This document shows, piece by piece, positions 17,432-25,037 of a stretch of 64,000 bases of DNA. The notes under the pieces are model-generated. The model saw only the letters and a program-made list of their open reading frames with translations. It had not been told where the DNA came from and ran no database searches. The DNA lies in assembly GCA_041940305.1 (NCBI GenBank), contig JBGTSJ010000005.1:1-64000 (forward strand), written 5' to 3'. The translations under genes and the position numbers were made by a program. This DNA comes from JBGTSJ01 sp041940305. Lineage in GTDB: Bacteria; Planctomycetota; Planctomycetia; Planctomycetales; Planctomycetaceae. The number at the start of each line of letters is the position of its first letter. Position 1 is the stretch's first letter.

Positions 17432-19087
17432 TCAGTGCAGTTCGTAGAGCGCGGCCAGTTGAACACCGTCGCGTCGGACTTGAGCCAGGAGTGTCGCATT
17501 TGGAGGAGCGGGTTCCAGCGACGGCCAGGGATCGGCGCGACGGCGAAACACGATGACATAGCGAATCGTATGCGGCTGTTTGTCGTCGTAGGCACGAAGT
17601 TGAATCTGGTGCGCGGTCAGGATGGGGGACTGCAGCAGCAGGTCCACTTCCTGGATGGGGTGCAGCCTGGGGGCGAGGTCAATCGTCGCACCCTGCGGTA
17701 CGCTGCGCACCAAGTCCTGCTGAAACTCCCGGGTCAGGCTGTCCTGCCAATAGCTGACTTCCATGCCGTACCGCGCTGCGCCCCTCAGGCTGCCGACACC
17801 CAGGTTGTAATAGCTGAGCTGACAGGGATGGAGGGTGAAGAGTGCGTACGATTCCGCCGCCAGCAGGGCCACAATGAGCAAATATGACACGATCGGTTTC
17901 GGCACAAATCGAAATCTCTCGCAGGCGTCGCGGAGCCATTGAGCGCCGGCGCCGGCGAGCAATGCCCAAAGAGGGAACACCACGAGGAACAGCCGCGCGC
18001 CATCGTAGAGGTGTCCGCCCGGTCGGGAGAAGAACAGGAGCACGAAGAGGATCGTCCCCGACAGGAAGAACGTGCGTGCGGATCGATGCAGTCCTCCCAG
18101 CAGAGCGAGTGCATGGATCCCGACAGGTACGGTTACGGCGAACATCACCCAGGGATAATGCCACGGCACATCGGCATCGGAGAAGCGCTCCCCCAGATAG
18201 AAGCAGTAGAGGGTCTGGCGTTCGATTCCGCGGGCAAAGTAGTCGCGCCCATGCTCAAGCGGATCGATCCACAGCCAGGGCCAGCCCAGCAGAAAGGTGG
18301 CAACGCCCGTCCCTGCGAACAGCAGCAGCCAGCCGATGCCACGCAGCCGGTACTGCCACAGGATGAAGATCGCAATCGGGACCGGCAGCAAGACCGCCTG
18401 CAGCTTGGTCAGCAATGCGAATCCAAACAGCAAGCCGGCGATGGTCGCAGTGCCCATCCGCGGTCGCGCCGGGCACTCCGCAGTGGACGTGATCGCGCCG
18501 CACCGGTCCGCGACGTAGAGGATCGTCGCCGCGAATGCGCAGTTCATTACGGTCTCCAGCGCCGCAAGATGGGCATGCGCGAACAGCCGCGGCATCAGCA
18601 ACATCGCGAGCGACGCGGCCCAGCCGGCCGTGCGACCGAACCAGCGATCGGCGCACCAACCGATCAGCAGCACGGTGAACGCAAATGCCAGCGCCGAACC
18701 GACCCGCGCGCAGGCCGTCACCGTGGCGGCGCCGGTTTCGACCGGCGGGTACATTGCACGCACGACGTTATGCGCGATGCCGAGCCACAGCCGTCCCAGC
18801 GGTGGATGATCGGGGTTGTAGGGAGCGCCGGGGCCATCTGCGAACACCTGCTCGCGGACGGGGGGGGTCCATAGCTTCCAGCCGTGAGTCCGCAGGGCGT
18901 CCCATTGATAGACCCCCATTTCGACGTTGAAGACTTCGTCGAGCGTAATCCCGGGCCCTTGCGCAGTCTCCGGATATGAGCCGGCCGGGTCGATCGTGCC
19001 GATCACCAGCGCACCGGCCAGGAGCGCGACAATCAGCGGACCGGACGCGAAACGGGAGGCCAGTCGTGGTGGCGGGGCCGCGGTCAT
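17432..19087 (-). CDS. GT39/ArnT-like membrane glycosyltransferase
   Basis: A 551-residue polytopic protein with about ten to twelve hydrophobic segments. An early acidic motif in the first extracytoplasmic loop (GITLDEVFNVEMGVY) and HPPLGRLWLGIAHNVVRA match the dolichyl-phosphate-mannose/undecaprenyl-phosphate sugar transferase (GT39/PMT) fold, which uses an Asp-Glu in that loop. The C-terminal third is a soluble lobe with YYNLGVGSLRGAARYGMEVSYW, a signature common in this bacterial subgroup. It likely moves a sugar from a polyprenyl carrier onto a protein or lipid in the periplasm; donor and acceptor are unknown. The ATG at 19087 replaces a TTG at 19096. Confidence 0.82.
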   Translation of the reverse strand: MTAAPPPRLASRFASGPLIVALLAGALVIGTIDPAGSYPETAQGPGITLDEVFNVEMGVYQWDALRTHGWKLWTPPVREQVFADGPGAPYNPDHPPLGRLWLGIAHNVVRAMYPPVETGAATVTACARVGSALAFAFTVLLIGWCADRWFGRTAGWAASLAMLLMPRLFAHAHLAALETVMNCAFAATILYVADRCGAITSTAECPARPRMGTATIAGLLFGFALLTKLQAVLLPVPIAIFILWQYRLRGIGWLLLFAGTGVATFLLGWPWLWIDPLEHGRDYFARGIERQTLYCFYLGERFSDADVPWHYPWVMFAVTVPVGIHALALLGGLHRSARTFFLSGTILFVLLFFSRPGGHLYDGARLFLVVFPLWALLAGAGAQWLRDACERFRFVPKPIVSYLLIVALLAAESYALFTLHPCQLSYYNLGVGSLRGAARYGMEVSYWQDSLTREFQQDLVRSVPQGATIDLAPRLHPIQEVDLLLQSPILTAHQIQLRAYDDKQPHTIRYVIVFRRRADPWPSLEPAPPNATLLAQVRRDGVQLAALYELH

Positions 19088-19257
19088 GTGAAGCAACGAT
19101 GATCAGAATCAATCGGCTCACGATAACAGAGATTCCATGCGGTCGCGCAGGCTGGGTGCCAGGGAGGCCGCGCTGGGCGAACACGGCGCCCCGCCGATGA
19201 CCATCGCAGATTCCACCTAAGACGGCAGGGGAGGTTCGGCGCCCGCGGTGCAGGAGC

Positions 19258-19298
19258 AAAAAAGGCCGGGCCGGTGCGTGGGGTGCTCCGGTCCGGCC
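19258..19298 (-). terminator. strong intrinsic terminator, minus strand
   Basis: Arms ccggtccggcc (19288-19298) and ggccgggccgg (19264-19274) pair with one mismatch, and reading leftward the stem runs into TTTTTT (19263-19258). It ends a minus-strand transcript arriving from the right, 450 bases past the HTH/receiver gene. A short open frame stops at the very base of the stem. Confidence 0.8.
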
Positions 19299-19418
19299 TC
19301 AGCGATTATCGAGCCGTCCTGTCACGTGTCCGGTCAGTCCGCGAGCCATTCGCCTCCCGCGCGGTTTGTTCGACCGGCTGACAGGGCTGCGCGTCGGCGA
19401 CCTCAGTCCCATCGTCAT
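19299..19418 (-). CDS. candidate 39-residue basic small protein
   Basis: From ATG at 19418 an open frame of 39 codons (MTMGLRSPTRSPVSRSNKPR...) ends with TGA exactly where the strong terminator stem begins. The product is very basic, with Arg/Ser/Pro and no membrane segment. A second in-frame ATG is at 19412. There is no clear Shine-Dalgarno and no recognised homology, so it may instead be part of a 3' untranslated region or a non-coding RNA of this gap (19097-19753). Placement against the terminator is the only positive evidence. Confidence 0.25.
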   Translation of the reverse strand: MTMGLRSPTRSPVSRSNKPRGRRMARGLTGHVTGRLDNR

Positions 19419-19659
19419 CGTTCGGGAGAGCCGCCGGCCGCCAGAGTTAGGTGGACCCGGAGACGGTTGACGTCACCCCTGCACGAATCGGACGCGACCA
19501 GGGCCTCTTCGGCGCTGCGTCGTCATCCATCTGACAAACCGCCGGGTCCCTGCATTCCGCAGTCGAATGGACCGGCAAAACGTGTGTTCGGCCTCTAAGC
19601 GCCGCAATCGGCGGGGGATCCGTCCAACCCCCGGCTGCGACGAATGATCTCGCCGTCAC

Positions 19660-19692
19660 GTTGAGCCGCGCGAGGAGAACGCGCGGCTCAAC
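19660..19692. terminator. 12-bp perfect hairpin downstream of the HTH/receiver gene
   Basis: Arms gttgagccgcgc (19660-19671) and gcgcggctcaac (19681-19692) with a 9-nt loop lie 61 bases past the stop of the minus-strand regulator. No T-tract follows on either strand, so it may be an RNA-stabilising or factor-dependent end rather than an intrinsic terminator. Confidence 0.5.
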
Positions 19693-19753
19693 GGTTGGAG
19701 AGCGTCCGGAGAAGGCAGGTTTCGTTAAGGGGAAACCGGCTTTCTGAGCGGGA

Positions 19754-20326
19754 TTACACGAGCTGCTTCTTGCGGCTCACGAGCGTCTTGACGCGCTCAC
19801 CGAGCAACGCCGAGTCGAACGGCTTACGGAACGTCTCGTTGAAGACGGTCCGGTCGAAGCCGGCGGCCGTGTCGTCGTCGCTGAGCAGGCCGATGAGCAC
19901 CGTGTCGGTGTAGTCGGCGTTGCGGCGCAGGTTCTGCGCGATCATCAGGGCTTCGTTGCGTCCCATGGCGAAGTCGATGACGACGCAGTCGGGATGCAGC
20001 GATTCCGCCTGGATGCCGGCTTCGAAGCCGCTGGCAGCCAGGTCGATCTTGAAGTCGTCGGCCGTCAGCACTTCCTTCAGGCCGTGCTGGATGTTCAGGT
20101 CCAGTCCGACGAGCAGGATCTTGCCGAGGGCTTCGTCCTCGAGTTCGCCGAGCGGCATCCCGTGTTCCTTCAGGAACCGGATGAGGTGCTCGCGGGGAAT
20201 GCGGCGGTCCTGTGAGCCGGGGATCCGGTAGCCGCGCAGTCGCCCGGAGTCAAACCACTTGCTCACGGTGCGGGGCGCGACTTTACAGATCTTGGCTACT
20301 TGACCAGTAGTGAAGATCGTCCTCAT
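19754..20326 (-). CDS. HTH (excisionase/MerR-type) plus degenerate receiver regulator
   Basis: A 190-residue regulator, start at 20326 with GGAG upstream. Residues about 4-60 form an excisionase/MerR-like winged HTH (TTGQVAKICKVAPRTVSKWFDSGRLRGYRIPGSQDRRIPREHLIRFLKEHG). Residues about 68-185 fold like a CheY receiver: KILLVGLDLNIQ, VVIDFAMG with the candidate phospho-acceptor Asp, IGLLSDDD, and FRKPFD with the conserved Lys. The N-terminal acidic pair is reduced to one Asp and the Thr/Ser switch position is unusual, so phosphorylation may be lost. DNA-binding proteins of this arrangement are frequent orphans in planctomycetes. No histidine kinase is adjacent. Confidence 0.85.
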   Translation of the reverse strand: MRTIFTTGQVAKICKVAPRTVSKWFDSGRLRGYRIPGSQDRRIPREHLIRFLKEHGMPLGELEDEALGKILLVGLDLNIQHGLKEVLTADDFKIDLAASGFEAGIQAESLHPDCVVIDFAMGRNEALMIAQNLRRNADYTDTVLIGLLSDDDTAAGFDRTVFNETFRKPFDSALLGERVKTLVSRKKQLV

Positions 20327-21121
20327 ATGCGGGCTCTCCAATCACTTTCTGTTCTGGGTCGAAGGGTGCGGTGCACCTTTCGGATCTTCACCCCTTGGAC
20401 GATGGCCGGCTCTCCTAGCCACTGGGTCCTTGGCATTAACCACCGTGAACGGATCGGGGTAGTCTCAGGTTCCGTCGGGTTCCAGGAGTGGATGTGCCAT
20501 CCATTGCGCCGGAGATGCATCATGCATCGCCGCGACACAGTGCAGGGCACGCGGGTCTGAATTCAGCCACAGCGTCCTCCGTCGGCGAACGGGTCATGCC
20601 GCCGGCGAACCTGCGCAGGGAGAAGCGGACTGGATCAATTGCCCCCCACGGGACGCAAGGCCCCGCTGCGACGCGAGTCGTCCTCGCGGCGCGTCCAGTC
20701 GGCAGATAGAAGCGTCCATTCCCCCCTGTCGACGAGTGTGCGGCCGAACCCGGCGTCGCTTCGCCGGTTGGGCAATCGCGTCCCATCCGACCGCACAGAA
20801 CCGTCTGATCAATAAATTCGGTCCTGACGTCGCACGGACTTTAGAAGGTTTGTCAAGCGCTTTCGCGGAAATGGTGCCATTCGCTGCAACCGCCCCGACG
20901 GAAGCGGCCAAACCTGCCGCCAAACGCGGAGAGTTGGTTGTGTCTGCCACAACCGTAGCACACGGAAAGTTGTCGCGCCGTGCGCAGTTGGCAGATCCGC
21001 ACGGATCGTAACAACCCGCCGTTTCGCGCTGGCGCAGGCGACACGACCGCTACGACCCATCGAGCTTGACGCTCCACCCGCGCAAGCCCATGCCCACTTC
21101 GCGGCCTGACATCGCCCGCTC
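20327..21121. other. 795-base intergenic region with a palindrome
   Basis: No gene was recognised between the HTH/receiver gene and the RidA gene, both on the minus strand. Scattered open frames lack starts with binding sites. The region should hold the regulator's promoter; the only conspicuous element is the palindrome at 20514-20528. Confidence 0.45.
20514..20528. promoter_or_regulatory. GATGCAT-C-ATGCATC palindrome
   Basis: A perfect 7-1-7 palindrome lies 188 bases upstream of the HTH/receiver start. A closely related palindrome (gatgca-aa-tgcatc) is upstream of the MerC-like gene at 50688-50701. It may be an operator; the binding protein is unknown. Confidence 0.3.
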
Positions 21122-21583
21122 TCAGTCGCGGACTTCGAAGATCACTTCAATCTCCACCGGGATGTTCCCCGGCAGCGACCCCATCCCGACTGCGCTGCGG
21201 GCTCCCACGCCATTCTCCCCGAACACATCGCGCAGCAGTTCGCTGTAACCGTTGATCACCTGGGGATGGCGGGTGAACTCCGGGACGGCGTTGACCATGC
21301 CCAGCGACTTAACGGTGCGCGACACCCGATCGAGCGTGCCGAGGTAAGTCCTCACGGTGGACAGGATCGTGAGCCCGACCTGCCGCGCGGCTGCGAACGC
21401 CTCTTCTTCGCTCATGTCCTGGCCCACCCGACCACGAATCAGCGACCCGTCGGTCTGGATCGGTCCGTGGCCTGAGACGTAGATCAGATTGTCGACCTGG
21501 ACGACCGGCTTGTAGACACCGCCCGGCTTGGGGGCGGGAGGAAGTTCGAGATTCAGTTCCTGCAGACGAGCCTCAGCCGACAT
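21122..21583 (-). CDS. RidA family (YjgF/YER057c/UK114) protein
   Basis: A 153-residue RidA-superfamily protein of the longer subgroup. It shows YVSGHGPIQ, GRVGQDMSEEEAFAAARQVGLTILSTVRTYLGTLDRV and the C-terminal GARSAVGMGSLPGNIPVEIEVIFEV. R129 aligns with the Arg that RidA uses to hold the carboxylate of enamine/imine substrates. RidA hydrolyses reactive 2-aminoacrylate-type intermediates made by PLP enzymes, which suits its place 41 bases after a PLP aminotransferase. GGAG precedes the ATG. Confidence 0.9.
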   Translation of the reverse strand: MSAEARLQELNLELPPAPKPGGVYKPVVQVDNLIYVSGHGPIQTDGSLIRGRVGQDMSEEEAFAAARQVGLTILSTVRTYLGTLDRVSRTVKSLGMVNAVPEFTRHPQVINGYSELLRDVFGENGVGARSAVGMGSLPGNIPVEIEVIFEVRD

Positions 21584-21624
21584 GACTTTCGTCTCCGAAG
21601 TGTGATCATGATGCCAACGTGTGC

Positions 21625-22815
21625 TCAGGCGCTCCCGAGCTGCGAGTATGCTGCATTCGCAGCGGCCACGCCGGCGCCGGCCGGGGAATTGACTCCCTGT
21701 GACTGCAGACAGGCCTCGAGCGCTGCGAGGAATAGCAGTACGTTTCGGGGAGCGCTGGCTTCACCCATCAGGCCGATGCGCCAGGTCTTGCCGGCCATCG
21801 GTCCCAAACCGCCGCCAATCTCAATGCCGTACTCGTTGAGCAATCGCCCGCGCACCTGTTTGTCGTCGGCGACCGCGGGAATGCGGACGGCGTTGAGCAT
21901 TGGCAGACGGTGCTCTTCGGCGACCGCGAACTCGACTCCCATGGCCTCCAGCCCCGCGCGGAGGGCCAGGTGATTCCGCCGGTGCCGCGCGTGCCGGGCC
22001 TGAAGTCCTTCTACCAGCACCAGCCGCAGCGCTTCGTGCAGCGCGTAGTTCATGTTGATCGGCGCGGTATGGTGATACGCGCGCGATTTGTCGCTCCAGT
22101 AGTTGGCGACCATTTTCATGTCGAGATACCAGCTGGCAATCTTCGACTTGCGGTTCTGAATCACTTCCAGCGCCTGTGGGCTGAACGTGACCGGCGCCAG
22201 CCCCGGCGGACAGGAGAGGCATTTCTGCGTCCCGGAATAGGCGGCGTCGATCCGCCAGCCGTCGATCTCCACCGGGATGCCGCCCAGCGACGTCACGCAA
22301 TCGACCAGCAGCAGCGCGCCGGCGTCGTGCACGATGCGCGAGATCTCCTCCAGCGGCTGCCGCGCGCCTGTGGAGGTCTCCGCGTGGACGATGCCGACCA
22401 CCTTGGGCTGCGTCCGCTTGACAGCGTCGGCTATCTCCTCTGGAGTGAACACTTCCCCGAACGGCCGCTCGATCGTGGTCACTTCCGCCTGAGCGCGACC
22501 CGCCACGTCGGCCATCCGCATGCCGAACACTCCGTTGACGCAGACCAGCATCCGGTCACCCGGCGCGATCAGGTTGACCACACAGGTCTCCATCCCCGCG
22601 CTCCCGGTCCCGCTCACTGCAAGGGTGAGCGCGTTCTCCGTTCGGAACAGCTGCCGCAGCATCGTCTGCGTCTCATCCATGATTCGCAGGAAGTAGGGGT
22701 CGAGGTGGCCCACCGTCGGCGCGGCGAGGGAAGCGAGGACGCTGGTGGCGATTTCGCTGGGGCCGGGGCCCATCAGAATGCGGCGCGGGGGCTGAATTGG
22801 CTCAGGAACGCTCAT
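21625..22815 (-). CDS. class-V aminotransferase (serine/alanine-glyoxylate type)
   Basis: A 396-residue fold-type I PLP enzyme. RRILMGPGPSEIATSVLASL at the N-terminus, the SGTGSAGMETCVVNL phosphate-site loop, HAETSTGARQPLEEI, VDCVTSLGGIPVEIDGW with the cofactor Asp, and the Schiff-base Lys in YSGTQKCLSCPPGL (K198) place it with alanine-glyoxylate and serine-glyoxylate/pyruvate aminotransferases. The C-terminal domain has the RIGLMGEASAPRNVLLFLAALE end of the family. It probably interconverts glyoxylate and glycine with alanine or serine; the donor is not determinable. The downstream RidA likely protects it. Confidence 0.92.
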   Translation of the reverse strand: MSVPEPIQPPRRILMGPGPSEIATSVLASLAAPTVGHLDPYFLRIMDETQTMLRQLFRTENALTLAVSGTGSAGMETCVVNLIAPGDRMLVCVNGVFGMRMADVAGRAQAEVTTIERPFGEVFTPEEIADAVKRTQPKVVGIVHAETSTGARQPLEEISRIVHDAGALLLVDCVTSLGGIPVEIDGWRIDAAYSGTQKCLSCPPGLAPVTFSPQALEVIQNRKSKIASWYLDMKMVANYWSDKSRAYHHTAPINMNYALHEALRLVLVEGLQARHARHRRNHLALRAGLEAMGVEFAVAEEHRLPMLNAVRIPAVADDKQVRGRLLNEYGIEIGGGLGPMAGKTWRIGLMGEASAPRNVLLFLAALEACLQSQGVNSPAGAGVAAANAAYSQLGSA

Positions 22816-22897
22816 TGGGGCTTCTCAAGTCGGAACCACGGAATACACGGAACTCACGGAAAATCTGAGTTGGCGACTGATCCTTATCAGTGACGGG

Positions 22898-23048
22898 TAA
22901 CCGCGGAGCACGCAGAGAGCGGGGAGGATTGCGATTCGTACTTCTCGCCTCTCGCGGTGATTCGATTCGTAGGTGTATCCCAAACTGTGGCGATTGCCTG
23001 TGATCCGCTGGGGCGAGGTGATTCTCGACTCTGCGTCCTTCGCGGTTA
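22898..23048. repeat. inverted repeat pair overlapping a stop codon
   Basis: The left arm taaccgcggagcacgcagag (22898-22917) and the right arm ctctgcgtccttcgcggtta (23029-23048) are near-perfect reverse complements about 110 bases apart. The right arm contributes the TAA stop of the isochorismatase gene. The same core (accgcgga-gacgcggaga) recurs inside the 41234-41414 element. Just left, 22835-22865 holds a related ACCACGGAATACACGGAA-type repeat. Confidence 0.65.
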
Positions 23049-23624
23049 TCTTCCGGTGACGATGCGGCTGATCTGTTTGAACTCCTCGGTGCCGGCCCGT
23101 TCGGCCCATTCGAACAGTACCGACTCGGTGGTGGTGATTACGGCGCCGGAGTCGCGCAAGCGTTCGAGGGCGAAGCGCCAGTCGTGGTCGTGACGGCTGC
23201 CGACGCCGTCGGCCGGGACGTGCACCTGAAAGCCTGCCGCGATCAGGTCGAGCACCGTCTGCAGCACGCAGACGTGCGTCTCAATCCCGGCGACGACGAT
23301 CCGGTAGCGGTCGGTTTCCGTTCCCGGTCCCCAGTTGAGCGCCTCCGCCGAGCTGAACAGCAGCTTCTCCGGCCGCTGCGGCAGGAACTCGACCAGTTCC
23401 TCGACGGTTCCGCCGAGCCCCTTGGGATACTGTTCCGTGGCGAAGGACGGGATCTCAAAAACCCGGGCTCCCTGCAGCAGCTTGCGGCAGTTGGCGATCA
23501 ACTGGGCCGCATCGGGAATGACGGGCATGAACCGCTCCTGCATGTCCACAACCAGCAGGCGACTCTCGTGGCGCGAGAGCAGCTCACGGCTGCGGATATA
23601 AGCTGGGGCGAGGGATTCAGTCAT
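23046..23624 (-). CDS. isochorismatase-family cysteine hydrolase
   Basis: A 192-residue cysteine hydrolase with the triad of the isochorismatase superfamily: D27 in LLVVDMQERF, K87 in RPEKLLFS and C119 in GIETHVCVLQT, preceded by the cis-peptide segment VVAGIE. Members hydrolyse isochorismate, nicotinamide, or other amides; this short form with LLVVDMQE and a YcaC-like end is not assigned to one substrate. It is the upstream gene of the aminotransferase/RidA pair but separated by a repeat-filled 230-base gap. Its stop codon is supplied by a dispersed repeat. Confidence 0.88.
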   Translation of the reverse strand: MTESLAPAYIRSRELLSRHESRLLVVDMQERFMPVIPDAAQLIANCRKLLQGARVFEIPSFATEQYPKGLGGTVEELVEFLPQRPEKLLFSSAEALNWGPGTETDRYRIVVAGIETHVCVLQTVLDLIAAGFQVHVPADGVGSRHDHDWRFALERLRDSGAVITTTESVLFEWAERAGTEEFKQISRIVTGR

Positions 23625-23779
23625 GTTGCGATGCTATGCGTGGTCGAACCGAGTTGCAATTGTCAGGAGCGGCAGCCGTGAGTCTGCCGGGCGCGCTACC
23701 GGCAGATTTGCACTTTTTGCATTGGATTGTTGGAATCGCCGTTTTCGGCAGTATCATTGCGCGATTCGGAGAATGAAGG

Positions 23780-24631
23780 ATGAGGATGCTCGCCCACCGT
23801 TGCATTCCGTGGGGACTGGCTGTGTGCTTGATGTTGTCCGCCGCCGTGAACGGGGCGGAGGACGAGACGACGCCGCTGCTACAGACTTTTGTCGACGAAT
23901 TCGTCTCGGTTTCTCCCGGCAGCGGAGACTTCCCGAAGTCGTTCCAGATGGGTTCGTCTCGCGGTCCGTCCGAGCGGCCGGTGCATGAGGTGACGTTCGA
24001 TTACGAATTCGCGATCGCGAAGTACGAGGTTCCGCAGAATCTGTACGAGGCGGTGATGGGGGACAACCCCAGCCGCTGGAAGGGGCCGCGAAACTCGGTC
24101 GAGATGATGACGTGGCAGGACGCACGGTCCTTCTGTGAGAAACTGACGGGGCTGCTGCGCGAGTCCGGACTGATTGACAAAGATGAAGTGATCCGGCTGC
24201 CAACTGAGGCCGAATGGGAATACTGCTGTCGGGCCGGGACAACAACGGACTACAGCTTTGGCGATGAGGCCCGGGCCGACGGCGATGAGGGCAACATCGC
24301 CACGCTCCTCGACCCCTACGGCTGGCACACGGGCAACGCGGCGGGGAACGATCCGCCGGTCGGGGCGCTCAAGCCGAACTCGTGGGGGTTGTACGACATG
24401 CACGGCTACCTCCGCGAGTTTTGCGCGGATGCGTGGCATGACAGCTACGAGAACGCCCCGGCGGACGGCAGTGCGTGGGTGGAGGAGAATTCCGACCCGA
24501 AGGAGGTCGTGGTGCGCGGCGGGTCGTGGAAGGACCGGTACGACGCGCTCCGCAGTGCGTCACGCATGAAGTGGGACGTGACAAAGCCGGACGACGCGGT
24601 GGGGTTTCGGTGCGTGAGAGTGCGGAGATGA
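23780..24631 (+). CDS. secreted formylglycine-generating-enzyme-like (SUMF1) protein
   Basis: A 283-residue SUMF1-domain protein with a signal peptide (to about residue 26). Landmarks are SFQMGSSRGPSERPVHEVTFDYEFAIAKYEVP, MMTWQDARSFCEKL, RLPTEAEWEYCCRAGTTTDY, NSWGLYDMHGYLREFCADAW, VVRGGSWKDRYDALRSASR and a final GFRCVR. The catalytic Cys pair of true FGE (the C-x-x-C-like C336/C341 area) is not evident, so it is probably a non-catalytic or different SUMF1 protein rather than a sulfatase activator. The ATG is followed by a second M two codons later. A small gene overlaps its stop. Confidence 0.87.
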   Translation: MRMLAHRCIPWGLAVCLMLSAAVNGAEDETTPLLQTFVDEFVSVSPGSGDFPKSFQMGSSRGPSERPVHEVTFDYEFAIAKYEVPQNLYEAVMGDNPSRWKGPRNSVEMMTWQDARSFCEKLTGLLRESGLIDKDEVIRLPTEAEWEYCCRAGTTTDYSFGDEARADGDEGNIATLLDPYGWHTGNAAGNDPPVGALKPNSWGLYDMHGYLREFCADAWHDSYENAPADGSAWVEENSDPKEVVVRGGSWKDRYDALRSASRMKWDVTKPDDAVGFRCVRVRR

Positions 24632-24789
24632 GTGTGTTTCCGACTCAGTTCCTGGACGGCATCGTCACTCCAGAGGAACAACGGCGGATTCTCGTCGTCA
24701 ACGAGTCGAATCGAATTCTGGAGTGCCAGGGTTACCGGCTGTTCCTCGTGAGCGGACTGAAACTGATGGCGCCCAGTTCGACAAACTGA
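24628..24789 (+). CDS. candidate 53-residue protein coupled to the SUMF1 gene
   Basis: An ATG overlaps the TGA of the SUMF1-domain gene as ATGA, with GGAG immediately before it. The product (MSVFPTQFLDGIVTPEEQRR...) has no signal, no membrane segment and no recognised domain. Its last codons run through a decayed DUF1553 remnant on the opposite strand, so the 3' end may be recent. Coupled start makes translation plausible, but it may be a chance frame. Confidence 0.35.
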   Translation: MSVFPTQFLDGIVTPEEQRRILVVNESNRILECQGYRLFLVSGLKLMAPSSTN

Positions 24790-24820
24790 CCAGTGCCCAG
24801 ACGGCGTCCTCCGCACGCGG
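24774..24820 (-). pseudogene. DUF1553 C-terminal remnant
   Basis: Read on the minus strand the segment translates as RAEDAVWALVSLSNW. That is close to the C-terminus of the intact DUF1553 protein next door (RAEDAVWSLVNLPEFVF, 25038 onward) and to its paralog at 54960. The rest of the domain is missing. It looks like the tail of a second or partially duplicated PSD1 gene. Confidence 0.45.
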
Positions 24821-24951
24821 ACACCATCTGGATTCGCGGCGAATGCAGGTGTTGGATCGCACGTCGATCGAGTGTCGGCCCGTTGGGCCTTTGCTACCTT
24901 TGAAGGGCCGGATTCCCCGGCCTGCATCCGGGGCTGTCGAGTCAGGCCCCG

Positions 24952-24988
24952 TTGGGGCTGCGCAACGCGGTTGGGCTGCGCAACGCGG
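24952..24988. repeat. short tandem repeat
   Basis: Two adjacent copies of an 18-19 base unit, ttgggctgcgcaacgcgg, in the convergent gap between the SUMF1 gene and the DUF1553 gene. Left of them is GC-rich stem-loop-type sequence (ccttt-gaaggg, ccccgg-ccgggg). Confidence 0.6.
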
Positions 24989-25037
24989 TCGCCTAACACT
25001 CACCGCTCAACGGCGCTAATCGCCGCTCAATCGGTCG

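Noticed and set aside
20736..21011. A 91-codon plus-strand frame in the 20.3-21.1 kb gap
   Set aside because: No binding site, no recognised domain, Ala-rich run with no conserved pattern; kept as non-coding.
22816..23045. tRNA or small RNA in the repeat-rich gap
   Set aside because: No tRNA T-arm or acceptor pattern; the sequence is explained by inverted repeats.
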